From the NCBI GenBank assembly GCA_028245195.1, contig JAOKCF010000001.1, positions 62,001 to 126,000 on the forward strand: a stretch of 64,000 bases of DNA, given 5' to 3'. Numbering within the stretch: position 1 is the stretch's first letter; every line of letters begins with the position of its first letter. Below the pieces are notes generated by a model. The model made no database searches. It was not told the origin of the DNA and saw nothing but the letters and a program-made list of their open reading frames with translations. Shown here piece after piece: positions 16,574-25,993 of this stretch. This stretch comes from Vicingaceae bacterium (lineage in GTDB: Bacteria > Bacteroidota > Bacteroidia > Flavobacteriales_E > Vicingaceae). A program made the translations under genes and the position numbers.

Positions 16574-17260
16574 CTACCCCTCAAAACTGAACTTAAACCC
16601 TACTCGTTTTTCTGTTTTTAATCGCATACCTGATGCCTCGTTTAACAATTGTCCTACCGATATTTCTTGAACATGGCGGTAAGGAGGTGTAAACAAATCA
16701 AAATCCATTGAATACAATATTGCTTGCTGAATAATATTTAATATATCTTGCTCATTCACCGTTTGAGCAGTAAAATCATTGTGAATAAAGTTTAGTTGAC
16801 GTTTCCCTTCTACAAAAAAGTGATTGTCTTTATTGATGAAAATTCTTCCAATCAAATACCCACTATCATCGTATCGATTGTACCTCAAAGAGTCTGCTAA
16901 GAAGTTATAGATATTTATAATTCCACAGTAACTTCTGCTTGAGTCTTCTTTCAAATAAGAGGTTTTCCAAAGCGCATGAGACTTATCGAAGTCAAAAACA
17001 TTAGTGTGCATGTGGAATAATATAATGTCCCCACCAATCTTTAATTGGTATTCAAAAACTCCTTTTTCTTGGTAAACAATATTTACCCCATCATCAAAGT
17101 TTGCCGCTTCTTTCACTAAGTTCTCTATAACATTTTTAGAGTTTTCTTTAAACTGCAAAAAACCGGCTAATGTATTTCTATATATTTTCTGCTTAAGTGA
17201 TCCCTTGTTCTTGACAACTTCTACAATTTGTCGAAAATATTGTTCCTTCTTTTCTCCCAT
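16574..17260 (-). CDS. Conserved protein of unknown function downstream of proS
   Basis: I chose the ATG at 17260 (MGEKKEQYFRQIVEVV), two bases past the proS stop; a longer frame to 17356 runs inside proS and looks like read-through of its sequence. The 228-residue product has no signal peptide or membrane helix. It shows a helical N-terminal part followed by a mixed alpha/beta region (VFEYQLKIGGDIILFHMHTN, SGYLIGRIFINKDNHFFVEG, FIHNDFTAQTV). I do not recognise a named domain. Tight linkage to proS suggests co-transcription, but a link with translation is only inferred. Confidence 0.75.
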   Translation of the reverse strand: MGEKKEQYFRQIVEVVKNKGSLKQKIYRNTLAGFLQFKENSKNVIENLVKEAANFDDGVNIVYQEKGVFEYQLKIGGDIILFHMHTNVFDFDKSHALWKTSYLKEDSSRSYCGIINIYNFLADSLRYNRYDDSGYLIGRIFINKDNHFFVEGKRQLNFIHNDFTAQTVNEQDILNIIQQAILYSMDFDLFTPPYRHVQEISVGQLLNEASGMRLKTEKRVGFKFSFEG

Positions 17261-17262
17261 AA

Positions 17263-18741
17263 TTAATACGCTTTTGCAAAAATTACCCTTTGCGCTGAAT
17301 GCTTTCCGGTTACCATGCATGCTCCCTCTTCTTTCTTCGTGGTAAAAGGAATACAACGAATTGATGCTTTCGTTTCCTTCTTAATCAGTTCCTCTGTCTC
17401 TGCCGTTCCGTCCCAGTGAGCATAAATGAACCCTCCATTATTTTTTAGAACGGTTTTAAACTCTTCATAGCTATCTGCTTTGTTCGTTTTCTCTTCTCTA
17501 AAATCTATCGCTATTTGCTGTAAATTACTTTGAATATTCTCCAAAAGGTGATCCACTTTATTAGCGATATCTTTTTGCTCGTAAATTTTCTTTTCTAACG
17601 TATCTCTTCTAGCAAGCTCTAGGTTTCCGGCTTCCAAATCTCGCATACCCATGGCAATTCGAATTGGCACCCCTTTCAATTCATATTCTGCAAACTTCCA
17701 TCCTGGCTTCTGAGTATCTCGGTCATCTAGTTTAACTGAAATTCCTTTCGCCTCAATTTCAGCCTTAATCTCTTTCATTCGTGCAACTACTGTTTCTTTT
17801 TGCTCATCTCCCTTGCAAATAGGTATCATCACAACTTGAAAAGGAGCCAATTTTGGTGGAAGCACCAAGCCGTTATCGTCTGAATGAGTCATAATAAGTG
17901 CACCCATCAACCGAGTAGAAACACCCCACGAGGTTGCCCAAACATATTCCTGTTTCCCTTCTTTGGTTGCAAATTTCACATCAAATGCCTCAGCAAAATT
18001 CTGACCTAAGAAGTGAGAAGTTCCGGCTTGCAGTGCTTTTCCATCTTGCATCATAGCTTCTATACAATAGGTATCTTCAGCTCCCGCAAAACGCTCATTT
18101 TCTGACTTTACCCCTTGAATTACTGGCATGGCCATCCATTCTTCAGCAAATTTTGCATAGATCTCAACCATGGTTTTAGTTTCAGCTAATGCCTCTTCCT
18201 TTGTAGCATGAGCGGTATGTCCTTCTTGCCATAAAAACTCTGCAGTTCTCAAAAATAGACGAGTTCTCATTTCCCATCGTACTACATTCGCCCATTGATT
18301 TATTAAAATTGGTAAATCTCGGTACGACTGTATCCAACCTTTATAGGTTTTCCATATGATTGCCTCACTTGTAGGTCTTACAATCAACTCTTCTTCTAAT
18401 TTTGCATTCTCGTCAACAATTAGCTTACCTGGATTATCGGGGTCTGTTTTAAGTCTGTAATGGGTAACAACAGCGCATTCTTTTGCAAAACCCTCTGCAT
18501 TTTTTTCCTCTGCTTCAAACAAGCTTTTGGGAACAAAAAGTGGGAAATATGCATTTTCATGTCCCGTTTCTTTGAACATCTTATCTAGCTGAGCTTGCAT
18601 TTTTTCCCAGATTGCATAACCGTATGGCTTTATCACCATACATCCTCTAACTGCCGAGTGTTCAGCTAGTCCTGCTCTACTTACAATCTCATTGTACCAT
18701 TGAGAATAATCTTCTTCACGAGTTGGAAGTCCTTTTGCCAT
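17263..18741 (-). CDS. proS: Prolyl-tRNA synthetase
   Basis: Charges tRNA-Pro. The 492-residue protein is of the shorter archaeal/eukaryote-like type (without the editing insert of the E. coli enzyme), as usual in Bacteroidota. Class II motifs are visible: motif 1 near [14 protein letters not shown], motif 2 in [15 protein letters not shown] with TRLFLRT before it, and motif 3 in [17 protein letters not shown]. The anticodon-binding domain follows ([28 protein letters not shown]). It ends with a carboxy-terminal zinc-fold-type domain ([17 protein letters not shown], ending in AKAY). The start [18 protein letters not shown] is the normal one for this type. Confidence 0.96.
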   Translation of the reverse strand: MAKGLPTREEDYSQWYNEIVSRAGLAEHSAVRGCMVIKPYGYAIWEKMQAQLDKMFKETGHENAYFPLFVPKSLFEAEEKNAEGFAKECAVVTHYRLKTDPDNPGKLIVDENAKLEEELIVRPTSEAIIWKTYKGWIQSYRDLPILINQWANVVRWEMRTRLFLRTAEFLWQEGHTAHATKEEALAETKTMVEIYAKFAEEWMAMPVIQGVKSENERFAGAEDTYCIEAMMQDGKALQAGTSHFLGQNFAEAFDVKFATKEGKQEYVWATSWGVSTRLMGALIMTHSDDNGLVLPPKLAPFQVVMIPICKGDEQKETVVARMKEIKAEIEAKGISVKLDDRDTQKPGWKFAEYELKGVPIRIAMGMRDLEAGNLELARRDTLEKKIYEQKDIANKVDHLLENIQSNLQQIAIDFREEKTNKADSYEEFKTVLKNNGGFIYAHWDGTAETEELIKKETKASIRCIPFTTKKEEGACMVTGKHSAQRVIFAKAY

Positions 18742-18781
18742 TTTGTGGTATAAAATTTGTTTAACTAAAGTAAATGAAAAA

Positions 18782-18800
18782 CAAAAGTATCAAAATACTT
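18782..18800 (-). promoter_or_regulatory. Candidate proS promoter with overlapping inverted repeat
   Basis: Minus-strand TACTTTTG (18789-18782) matches the -7 consensus, 40 bases before the proS ATG. It overlaps a perfect inverted repeat, AAGTAT at 18785-18790 and ATACTT at 18795-18800 with a 4-base spacer, which could be a regulator site. It lies in the divergent gap shared with the lipoprotein gene. Confidence 0.4.
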
Positions 18801-18836
18801 GATGCTTAAGTTGACGAAAATTTTAAAATAAACGCC

Positions 18837-20225
18837 ATGAAGAAGATTCACACACTTAGTGCCCTATCAATTGTTAGTTTATTACTTGCAAGTTGCACAG
18901 TTTCAAACGCACCTTACGCATACGATGATTTGTACTACAGCCCTTCTACTGACCCTGTTCAGCAAGCTCGAGTAGAACCTAACTTTTCGAATCAAAACAA
19001 TTCTCAAGATGGCAATTATAATGATCGATACACTCAGGATAATGGAACAAATCCAAATGCAGAACAATATCAAGATAATTACGCTGAAGAAGGCACACAG
19101 CAAGCCAATCCGAACAATCAACAAGTAGAGGGCGAAGAATATTATGACGAGGATTATGCACAAACCTTGCAAACGATTAACGCTCCTGTTAGAAGTTTTA
19201 ATACATACGACCCTTACCAAAGGGATCGAATTATGTATACTCAAAACCCAGTATTTGCTGCTCCTAGTGTTTATGGGGCATATCAATTTGGGGATCTATT
19301 TATGCCAACAACAGGCTTGAGTGTTGGTTGGAATTCATTCAATGGATGGAACGTTGGCGTAAATGCTGGTTTTGGTTTTGGCTGCGGCAGAGCCCTTAAT
19401 CCTTATGCCCGGTTTTATGATCCTTTTTGGGGACCGCAATTTGGTTGGGGAAATAACTTTGGATGGAACAACCCTTGGGGTTGGAACAATGGCTTCAATA
19501 ATTTTGCTTACCAAAATGGTTATAGAAATGGCTTTAAGGATGGAGCGTTCAATAACTATAGAAACTACGCTGTAGGAAATAATGGCACTAGTGGTAGAAG
19601 ACAAATAGTAGCGCCAAGAGGTAATACAGGTTCTAGGAATGTTTCAACCGGAAGCGGAAATCGTCCAGTACGACCTGTAAGAGGAGGCACTCAACCAGAT
19701 GGAGCGAGAACTACAACCGTAGCTCCTAGAACAAATGAAACAAGACCGACTCGTCCAACTCAGTCAAATAGTAATTCTCCGGCTATTGAAAGTAGACCTG
19801 CACAAACTAGACCTAACACAACAACAAGGCCTGCTAGAAGTATTAGTACTCCTGAGAGATATCAGACTACGCCGAATCGACCGCAGCAGACTAGACCACA
19901 ACAGGCTAGACCGCGGCAAACAAATCCGACTCAGTCTAGACCAAATACTCAGCCAACGAGACCTGCTACTAGACCTATTCAGAGCACGCCGACTAAACCG
20001 ACTTACAATAGGCCAGCACAGCAGTCTCGACCGAACTACACTAGACCTGCAACAAGACCTGCTCCGCAACAAGCTAGGCCAGCTGCAACGCCGCAACCTA
20101 GACAACAAAGTAGGCCATCATATAATAACAGCAGACCTACGTACTCCGCTCCGCGAAGTACGGGAGGAGGTAGCAGAGGAACGAGTAGTCCTTCAAGAGG
20201 AACAACGAGACCATCAAGAAGATAA
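18837..20225 (+). CDS. Lipoprotein with Asn/Trp/Gly-rich middle and Arg/Pro/Thr-rich tail
   Basis: The 462-residue product has a lipoprotein signal (SLLLASC, lipid-modified C20). Three compositional zones follow. About 25-120 is acidic and rich in Gln, Asn and Tyr. About 150-235 is rich in Gly, Trp, Asn and Phe (FGWNNPWGWNNGFNN). From about 245 to the end it is an almost uninterrupted run of short R-P, T-R-P and Q-A-R-P units with a strongly positive charge. I recognise no enzymatic domain. A cell-surface or periplasmic structural role, perhaps binding polyanions or peptidoglycan, is inference only. Several other frames are also open here because of the repetitive codons; only this frame has a lipobox. 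The porin gene follows after 12 bases. Confidence 0.85.
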   Translation: MKKIHTLSALSIVSLLLASCTVSNAPYAYDDLYYSPSTDPVQQARVEPNFSNQNNSQDGNYNDRYTQDNGTNPNAEQYQDNYAEEGTQQANPNNQQVEGEEYYDEDYAQTLQTINAPVRSFNTYDPYQRDRIMYTQNPVFAAPSVYGAYQFGDLFMPTTGLSVGWNSFNGWNVGVNAGFGFGCGRALNPYARFYDPFWGPQFGWGNNFGWNNPWGWNNGFNNFAYQNGYRNGFKDGAFNNYRNYAVGNNGTSGRRQIVAPRGNTGSRNVSTGSGNRPVRPVRGGTQPDGARTTTVAPRTNETRPTRPTQSNSNSPAIESRPAQTRPNTTTRPARSISTPERYQTTPNRPQQTRPQQARPRQTNPTQSRPNTQPTRPATRPIQSTPTKPTYNRPAQQSRPNYTRPATRPAPQQARPAATPQPRQQSRPSYNNSRPTYSAPRSTGGGSRGTSSPSRGTTRPSRR

Positions 20226-20237
20226 AAAAGAACGATT

Positions 20238-21770
20238 ATGAGATATATTATAGCATTATTAACCCTCGGGTTAGCGAGCACCAGTTTTGCGCAGAATTAT
20301 TCTGATGCACTGCAGTTTTCTAGAACAGACATCTCCGGATCAGCAAGATTTGTTGCCATGGGAGGCTCTTTTGGAGCTCTTGGAGGTGAAATTTCAGGAA
20401 TATCTATTAACCCAGGAGGAATTGGGGTGTACAGAAACTCAGAGTTTACTATTTCTGCAGGCTTTAACAATTACAATGCACAAACCACTTATAGAGGTTC
20501 CAACGCGGTAGATGGCCGGTTCAGCATGAACTTGCCAAACGTTGGATACGTTGGCAATTATAAAATAAACACGAACGGATGGAAAAGTATCTCCTTCGGA
20601 ATTCTGCACAACCGATTGAATCGATTTGGCTCAGAACAAAGGGCGTTTGGCAACTCAAGCAACTCTACCTACATTGATGATTATGTGAATCAATTGAATA
20701 ATAACAATTCTACAGCAGCTGATGCAGCGAGCTATGAAGTCTATCCTTTTGGAATTGCACAAGCTTGGAATGCTGCACTAATAGATACGCTCACCAATCC
20801 TGTAACAGGCAATGTAGATTTTATTCCTTACATTTTTCTGCATGAAACGGAACCAAACGTTACCGGAAGACCATTAAGCACGGTAGAAAATATTGCTCAA
20901 ACTAGAACATTAGATACTCGAGGAAATCAGGCTGAAACACAATTTATCTTCGGAGGTAACTTTATGGATAAATTATATTTAGGAGCTAGCGTTTCTTTGC
21001 AAACCATAAATTTTGAGAAAACTTCGAGCTTTAGAGAGGTATACACTTACGGCCCAACAGCAACTGCTGCAAACGAATATTTGATAGCAAATTATCAAGA
21101 AGATACAAGATTGATTTCAGATGGAACAGGAGTAAATTTGAAAGTTGGAGGAATTTTAAGAGCGACAGAAGACCTTAGAGTAGGGCTTTCTCTGCAAACT
21201 CCTACAATTATGAGAATGGACGAAGTATTTTCTATTGATGTAAATTCTCAATTTGTAGATGGATTTGAGATCGCCGCTGAGTCTGTAGAATCTACTTTCA
21301 GCTATAGACTGCGAACACCAGTAAGAGTAACGGCTAGTTTAGCCTATATTATTTTACAGCGAGCAGCTGTTAACGTTGACTATGAGTATATCGATTATTC
21401 TACTGCTTTTTTTAACGATAGAAAAGATTTTCAAAACGACTATTCTTTCCAAAACTCAGAGATTCAAGACATTCTAACCAATGCCCATCACGTAAGAGTC
21501 GGAGCAGAATACAAAGTGAATCCATTTGTGATCAGAGTGGGTTACAGTTACCAAGGTAATCCTTATGACCCTGATTTTTCAGTAGCTGACGAAAGTAGAA
21601 ATGCTTATTCCGTTGGTGGTGGCTTTAGAAACAACAACTTCAATTTTGATGTAGGAATTAATTCGAGACAAATGACTCTTAATGAAAACTTTTACAGCTC
21701 AACTGATGCAATTGCGGCGATAGAAGAAACAGAAACCAATGTAGTTTTCACTTTAGGTTGGAGATGGTAA
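20238..21770 (+). CDS. OmpP1/FadL-like outer-membrane protein
   Basis: A 510-residue outer-membrane beta-barrel protein with a signal peptide cleaved near TSFAQ (residue 19). The N-terminal segment FSRTDISGSARFVAMGGSF followed by GALGGEISGISINPGGIGVY resembles the plug region of Bacteroidota OmpP1/FadL/TodX-type porins, where NPAGIG(V/L)Y is characteristic. The rest is amphipathic strands with a C-terminal FTLGWRW, an aromatic end typical of outer-membrane barrels. FadL-type porins take up hydrophobic compounds; the ligand here is not known. It is probably co-transcribed with the lipoprotein gene 12 bases upstream and ends at a strong terminator. Confidence 0.85.
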   Translation: MRYIIALLTLGLASTSFAQNYSDALQFSRTDISGSARFVAMGGSFGALGGEISGISINPGGIGVYRNSEFTISAGFNNYNAQTTYRGSNAVDGRFSMNLPNVGYVGNYKINTNGWKSISFGILHNRLNRFGSEQRAFGNSSNSTYIDDYVNQLNNNNSTAADAASYEVYPFGIAQAWNAALIDTLTNPVTGNVDFIPYIFLHETEPNVTGRPLSTVENIAQTRTLDTRGNQAETQFIFGGNFMDKLYLGASVSLQTINFEKTSSFREVYTYGPTATAANEYLIANYQEDTRLISDGTGVNLKVGGILRATEDLRVGLSLQTPTIMRMDEVFSIDVNSQFVDGFEIAAESVESTFSYRLRTPVRVTASLAYIILQRAAVNVDYEYIDYSTAFFNDRKDFQNDYSFQNSEIQDILTNAHHVRVGAEYKVNPFVIRVGYSYQGNPYDPDFSVADESRNAYSVGGGFRNNNFNFDVGINSRQMTLNENFYSSTDAIAAIEETETNVVFTLGWRW

Positions 21771-21786
21771 AACTTTAATGAAAATA

Positions 21787-21819
21787 AAAAAGAGGGGAAA
21801 CATAGCTTCCCCTCTTTTT
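21787..21819. terminator. Bidirectional terminator
   Basis: A 13-bp stem (AGAGGGGAA core against TTCCCCTCT) with a 7-base loop and A/T runs on both sides separates the convergent porin gene and the glucosaminidase gene. Confidence 0.93.
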
Positions 21820-21837
21820 ATTTAGTAATTCGTGTAA

Positions 21838-22770
21838 TTAACGCTTACTGCGTTGCATAAAAATTTTATCCCCTTGTTTAGGCTCATCGCCTTCAAACAT
21901 TCCATTTCTTTTTAATAGCTTCTTGCACTTAATACCGTATTTCTGTGAAATTTCCCAGATAGTTTCTCCCGTTCGTGCAACATGATATTCTTCTTTTGCT
22001 TTTGAGCGCTTAGGTTGAAGAAATAGCACTCCTTCATCAAACAGTTCTTTATCTTTATCTAAGTCATTGTATTTATACAATTGCCAAGTTCCCATATCAA
22101 ATTCTTCAGCGATCTTCTCAAAGCTATCTTCAGGCTTTACCTCAATATATTTAATATTATTATCGTGCAACTGAACAGAGTGACTTCCTTTCTTCTTTGA
22201 TTTAGCAACTTCTTGAACAACTTCTTCTTTCTTTTTGTTGTTTGAAGATTTTTCAGGACTTACTTTATCAAATTTTGCTAAGTCATTCTCTTCTATTATG
22301 CGAATTAACATTTGAGGGTACTTTGGATTTGTTGCATAACCAGCTTCGTTCAAACCCCTTGCCCAGCCCTTATAATCTGTAATTTTTAACTCAAACAATG
22401 CTGCATATCGCTGCCGTTTTAAAAAATCAGAGTGATCTACAAAAGACTCATATGCTGAGTCGTACTTTCTAAAACATTCATCCTTAGAATCATCATCTTG
22501 AATAAAAGTTCTACCATTCCAGCTGCTGTGGCACTTAATTCCAAAATGATTATTAGCGTATCTAGCCAAAGGGCTATTACCATCTCCAGACTCTAAAATT
22601 CCTTGAGCTACAGTAATACTTGCAGGAACTCCGCTGTGATGCATTTCCTTTATCGCCGCATCTTTATACGTTTCGATGTACTCTGTCCTAGTTATTCTTT
22701 TGCTCGCCGGCTGTGAGAATGCATCGTTTGTAGCTGCAAATACTAAAATGATGATGATTAATTTTTTCAT
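21838..22770 (-). CDS. Glucosaminidase (GH73-type) with two LysM-like domains
   Basis: This 310-residue exported peptidoglycan hydrolase has a signal peptide (ending NDAFSQ). A glucosaminidase domain spans about 30-170 with GVPASITVAQGILESGDGNS (catalytic glutamate in QGILES), NNHFGIKCHSSWNG, FRKYDSAYESFVDHSDFL and GLNEAGYATNPKY. Two LysM-type segments follow at about 210-255 (YIEVKPEDSFEKIAEEFDM) and 265-305 (YHVARTGETIWEISQKYGI). It is expected to cut the glycan strand of peptidoglycan. A promoter box lies only 4 bases upstream of the ATG. Confidence 0.92.
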   Translation of the reverse strand: MKKLIIIILVFAATNDAFSQPASKRITRTEYIETYKDAAIKEMHHSGVPASITVAQGILESGDGNSPLARYANNHFGIKCHSSWNGRTFIQDDDSKDECFRKYDSAYESFVDHSDFLKRQRYAALFELKITDYKGWARGLNEAGYATNPKYPQMLIRIIEENDLAKFDKVSPEKSSNNKKKEEVVQEVAKSKKKGSHSVQLHDNNIKYIEVKPEDSFEKIAEEFDMGTWQLYKYNDLDKDKELFDEGVLFLQPKRSKAKEEYHVARTGETIWEISQKYGIKCKKLLKRNGMFEGDEPKQGDKIFMQRSKR

Positions 22771-22774
22771 ACCT

Positions 22775-22782
22775 CAAATTTA
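22775..22782 (-). promoter_or_regulatory. Candidate -7 box directly upstream of the glucosaminidase start
   Basis: Minus-strand TAAATTTG matches TAnnTTTG and ends 4 bases before the ATG at 22770. If used, the mRNA would be leaderless. No -33 TTG is evident. Confidence 0.35.
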
Positions 22783-22850
22783 TTGAGCTTGAAGCAGTCC
22801 GATGCAGACGGTTGATTAAAGTATTAACAATGCCTTATTCATTAGTAAAT

Positions 22851-23717
22851 TCAATTTCCTTGCAGTCCTCCAGTATGGATAGCTAAAATTTTAGTTCCAT
22901 CCTTAAAATAACTTTTCTTGATTAGATCAAATAATCCAAACATCATTTTTGAAGTATACATTTTATCTAGCTCAACGTTGTATTCATTAGTAAAGGCAGA
23001 CATAAATTCCAATTGTTCAAGCTTTGTCTTTCCATATCCTCCAAAATGATAGTCTAACTGAAGTTGAACATGTTGAAGCTGTTCTTTTGAGCAGTAATGC
23101 TTCATTTCATCCAGTATAAACCCACCTCCTTTTAATGCAGGAAACACATGCAATTGTTGATTCTTGATTTGCCTGCCAATTCCTGCTGCGGTTGTTCCTG
23201 TCCCTGCTGAAAGAGCAATAACATCAAAACTCTGATCCACCTCATTCATAATTTCTTCGCAACCTTGAACGCCTAGTTCATTTGCTCCACCTTCTGGAAT
23301 TAAATAAAATGTACCAAATTGATGTTCTAACTCTTGAATAAAATGAACCTCATTTTTTAACTTATAGTCAAATCGACTTACAAAATAAAGATGCATTCCA
23401 TTTTTCTTTGCGTCATGTAACGTTTTATTCTCAAAACCCTCATCTCCGCGTATTACACCGACAGTCTCAATTCCTAATACTTTTCCTGCAGCAGCAGTAG
23501 CCGCTATATGATTCGAATATGCACCCCCAAAGGTTAATATCTTTTTTATTCCTTGTTTCTCTAAATCAGCGACATTGTACTTGAGCTTCCGCCATTTATT
23601 ACCTGATATTTCAGGATGAATTAGATCATCTCGCTTTAGCCAAAGTTCAACTTTATGCTTCTGCAAAAACGCAGAATTAAGTTGATGAATAGGGCTTGGT
23701 AGATTAAAAAAACTCAT
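22851..23717 (-). CDS. PLP-dependent ACC deaminase / D-cysteine desulfhydrase family enzyme
   Basis: I prefer the ATG at 23717 (MSFFNLPSPIHQL) over a TTG at 23747, since family members start just before the SPIH segment. The 288-residue product is a fold-type II PLP enzyme: LKRDDLIHPEISGNKWRKL carries the cofactor lysine (K41), GGAYSNHIAATAAAGK binds the substrate carboxylate, and LSAGTGTTAAGIG is the phosphate loop. Relatives open the ring of 1-aminocyclopropane-1-carboxylate or release sulfide from D-cysteine; most bacterial members without plant contact act on D-cysteine, so that is my guess. Its C terminus (HTGGLQGN) is the normal end. Confidence 0.9.
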   Translation of the reverse strand: MSFFNLPSPIHQLNSAFLQKHKVELWLKRDDLIHPEISGNKWRKLKYNVADLEKQGIKKILTFGGAYSNHIAATAAAGKVLGIETVGVIRGDEGFENKTLHDAKKNGMHLYFVSRFDYKLKNEVHFIQELEHQFGTFYLIPEGGANELGVQGCEEIMNEVDQSFDVIALSAGTGTTAAGIGRQIKNQQLHVFPALKGGGFILDEMKHYCSKEQLQHVQLQLDYHFGGYGKTKLEQLEFMSAFTNEYNVELDKMYTSKMMFGLFDLIKKSYFKDGTKILAIHTGGLQGN

Positions 23718-23781
23718 ATTCTTCAAAATTGAATAAAAATGAACCAAATTGTGCTTTTAGAGTTCCTTAATTTTACAGTTT

Positions 23782-23958
23782 ATGGAAGGCTTTTCAATTT
23801 TTGACAAATACGACAAGGAAGATTACTATCTTAGTAAGGAAGGATATGTAGTATTTACTGCTAAATATCATCTCAAGAGAGGCTATTGCTGCAAGAATGG
23901 ATGTAAGCATTGTCCTTACGGTTTTGTAAAAAGCAAAGGTCGGATCATTAAAGAGTAG
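23782..23958 (+). CDS. Small cysteine-rich DUF5522-type protein
   Basis: A 58-residue frame: MEGFSIFDKYDKEDYYLSKE, then GYVVFTAKYHLKRGYCCKNG, then CKHCPYGF and a basic tail. The YHLKRGYCC-KNGCxHCPYGF arrangement of four cysteines plus a histidine is the hallmark of the short DUF5522 family of Bacteroidota. It suggests a bound metal such as zinc, though the function is unknown. The gene is divergent from the PLP enzyme and lies 31 bases before hutU on the same strand. Confidence 0.85.
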   Translation: MEGFSIFDKYDKEDYYLSKEGYVVFTAKYHLKRGYCCKNGCKHCPYGFVKSKGRIIKE

Positions 23959-23989
23959 AATACTACAAAAGGCAAAATTAGTAGCAATT

Positions 23990-25993
23990 ATGAAAACAAC
24001 TGCATTATCATTTAAAGCGCAAATTTTACAAGGGATTCCGGCTGAATTGCCAGAAGCAAAAACAATTGATTCGAAAATCAATCACGCTCCTGTAAGAAAA
24101 CAGATTCTAACTGATGCCGAAAAAAAGCTGGCGTTAAAAAATGCTTTACGGTACTTTGATAAGAATCAGCATCCAATGTTAGCTAAAGAGTTTGCAAAAG
24201 AATTAGCCGATTACGGCAGAATCTACATGCATCGTTTTCGACCTGATTATGAAATAAAATCGAAGCATTTCGAAGACTTTCCCCATAAGTCGAAGCAAGC
24301 GGCAGGAATTATGCTAATGCTATCCAACAACCTAGATCATGCTGTAGCACAACACCCCCACGAATTAATTACATATGGAGGTAATGGAGCTGTATTCCAA
24401 AATTGGGCGCAATACCTTTTGTGTATGCAGTACTTAGCAACCATGAATGATGAGCAAACATTAGTAATGTATTCAGGTCACTCAATGGGTCTTTTCCCAT
24501 CACACAAAGACGCCCCAAGAGTTGTAGTTACAAATGGCATGATGATACCTAATTATTCAAAACCCGACGATTGGGAAAAATTCAATGCCCTTGGAGTAAC
24601 TCAATATGGACAAATGACCGCGGGCTCCTTTATGTATATCGGCCCACAAGGTATTGTTCATGGAACAACCATTACTCTTCTAAACGCTGGAAGAATGATC
24701 TCTGACGAAGGCCTAGGAGGTAAGTTATTTGTTACTGCTGGTTTAGGGGGAATGTCAGGTGCCCAGCCAAAAGCAGCAAAAATAGCTGGAGCTGTTAGTA
24801 TTACTGCAGAAATTAATGCCAAAGCAACCCACACAAGACACTCTCAAGGTTGGGTTGACGAAGTATATACAGACTTGGATGAATTATTATCAAGAACAAA
24901 ACAAGCTCAAAATAACAAAGAGGCAATTTCTTTGGTCTACCAAGGAAACATTGTAGAACTTTGGGAAAAGTTAGTAAGCGAGAACTTTAAAGTTGACCTA
25001 GGTTCAGATCAAACATCACTTCATAATCCTTGGGCGGGAGGATATTACCCAGTTGGGTATTCTTTAGAAGAGGCCAACGAAATGATGGCTAACGAACCTG
25101 CACGATTTAAAGAAGAGGTTCAAAAAACCTTACAAAGGCATGTAGTTGCAATTAATACGTTAAGCGAAAGTGGTATGTATTTTTTCGATTATGGAAATGC
25201 ATTTTTATTAGAATCTAGCCGAGCAGGAGCAGATATAATGGATGGGTTAAATTTCAAATACCCTTCTTATGTTCAAGATATAATGGGGCCAATGTGTTTT
25301 GATTATGGATTTGGACCTTTCAGATGGGTATGTGCTTCTAATGACCCAAAAGACCTTCAAATCACAGATAGAATTGCTGGAGAAGTTTTGGAAGTAATGT
25401 CGAAAAAAGCTCCAAAAGAGATTCAACAGCAATTAGAAGATAACCTGAAGTGGATTAGAGCTGCGGAAGAGAATAAAATGGTTGTTGGTTCACAAGCGAG
25501 AATATTATATGCGGATGCAGAAGGGAGAATGAGAATTGCCAAAGCATTTAATGATGCTGTAAAATCAGGTAAGCTCTCTGCTCCTATTATTTTGGGTCGG
25601 GATCATCATGATGTGTCAGGAACAGATTCTCCATATCGAGAAACTTCGAACATTTATGACGGCTCTCAATTTACGGCAGACATGGCCATTCAAAATGTAA
25701 TTGGCGACTCCTTTAGGGGAGCTACCTGGGTCTCTATACACAACGGCGGCGGCGTAGGTTGGGGCGAAGTTATTAATGGAGGCTTTGGGATGTTGATTGA
25801 CGGAAGTTCCGATTCAGAAAGAAGACTAAGATCTATGTTGCATTGGGATGTGAATAACGGTGTTGCGCGAAGAAACTGGGCGAGAAACGAAGGAGCTACT
25901 TATGCTATTAAAAGAGCCATGGAAATGGAACCCAACTTAAAGGTTACTATTCCTAATTTAGTAGATGATGCAGATTTAGAAAACTTATTATGA
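23990..25993 (+). CDS. hutU: Urocanate hydratase (long form)
   Basis: Adds water to urocanate in histidine breakdown, using tightly bound NAD as an electrophile. The 667-residue length is that of the longer urocanase form common in Bacteroidota (the pseudomonad enzyme is about 555). Recognisable parts are YGGNGAVFQNWAQYLL, YSGHSMGLFPSHKDAPR, MTAGSFMYIGPQGIVHGTT, the NAD-binding GLGGMSGAQPKA, the GPMCFDYGFGPFRWVCAS region with the conserved cysteine, and SIHNGGGVGWGEVINGGFG near the end. The other histidine-degradation genes (hutH, hutI) are not in this window. Its stop overlaps the ATG of a broken small gene. Confidence 0.97.
   Translation: MKTTALSFKAQILQGIPAELPEAKTIDSKINHAPVRKQILTDAEKKLALKNALRYFDKNQHPMLAKEFAKELADYGRIYMHRFRPDYEIKSKHFEDFPHKSKQAAGIMLMLSNNLDHAVAQHPHELITYGGNGAVFQNWAQYLLCMQYLATMNDEQTLVMYSGHSMGLFPSHKDAPRVVVTNGMMIPNYSKPDDWEKFNALGVTQYGQMTAGSFMYIGPQGIVHGTTITLLNAGRMISDEGLGGKLFVTAGLGGMSGAQPKAAKIAGAVSITAEINAKATHTRHSQGWVDEVYTDLDELLSRTKQAQNNKEAISLVYQGNIVELWEKLVSENFKVDLGSDQTSLHNPWAGGYYPVGYSLEEANEMMANEPARFKEEVQKTLQRHVVAINTLSESGMYFFDYGNAFLLESSRAGADIMDGLNFKYPSYVQDIMGPMCFDYGFGPFRWVCASNDPKDLQITDRIAGEVLEVMSKKAPKEIQQQLEDNLKWIRAAEENKMVVGSQARILYADAEGRMRIAKAFNDAVKSGKLSAPIILGRDHHDVSGTDSPYRETSNIYDGSQFTADMAIQNVIGDSFRGATWVSIHNGGGVGWGEVINGGFGMLIDGSSDSERRLRSMLHWDVNNGVARRNWARNEGATYAIKRAMEMEPNLKVTIPNLVDDADLENLL

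Noticed and set aside
19735-20241. Long open frames on both strands across the repeat-rich tail of the lipoprotein gene
   Set aside because: They have no signal or start context, consist of biased Arg/Leu/Ser runs, and arise because the repeated codons of the real frame avoid stops in the other frames.
23718-23747. Longer N terminus of the PLP enzyme from a TTG
   Set aside because: The extra ten residues are not seen ahead of the conserved SPIH segment in the family, and an ATG is present at 23717.
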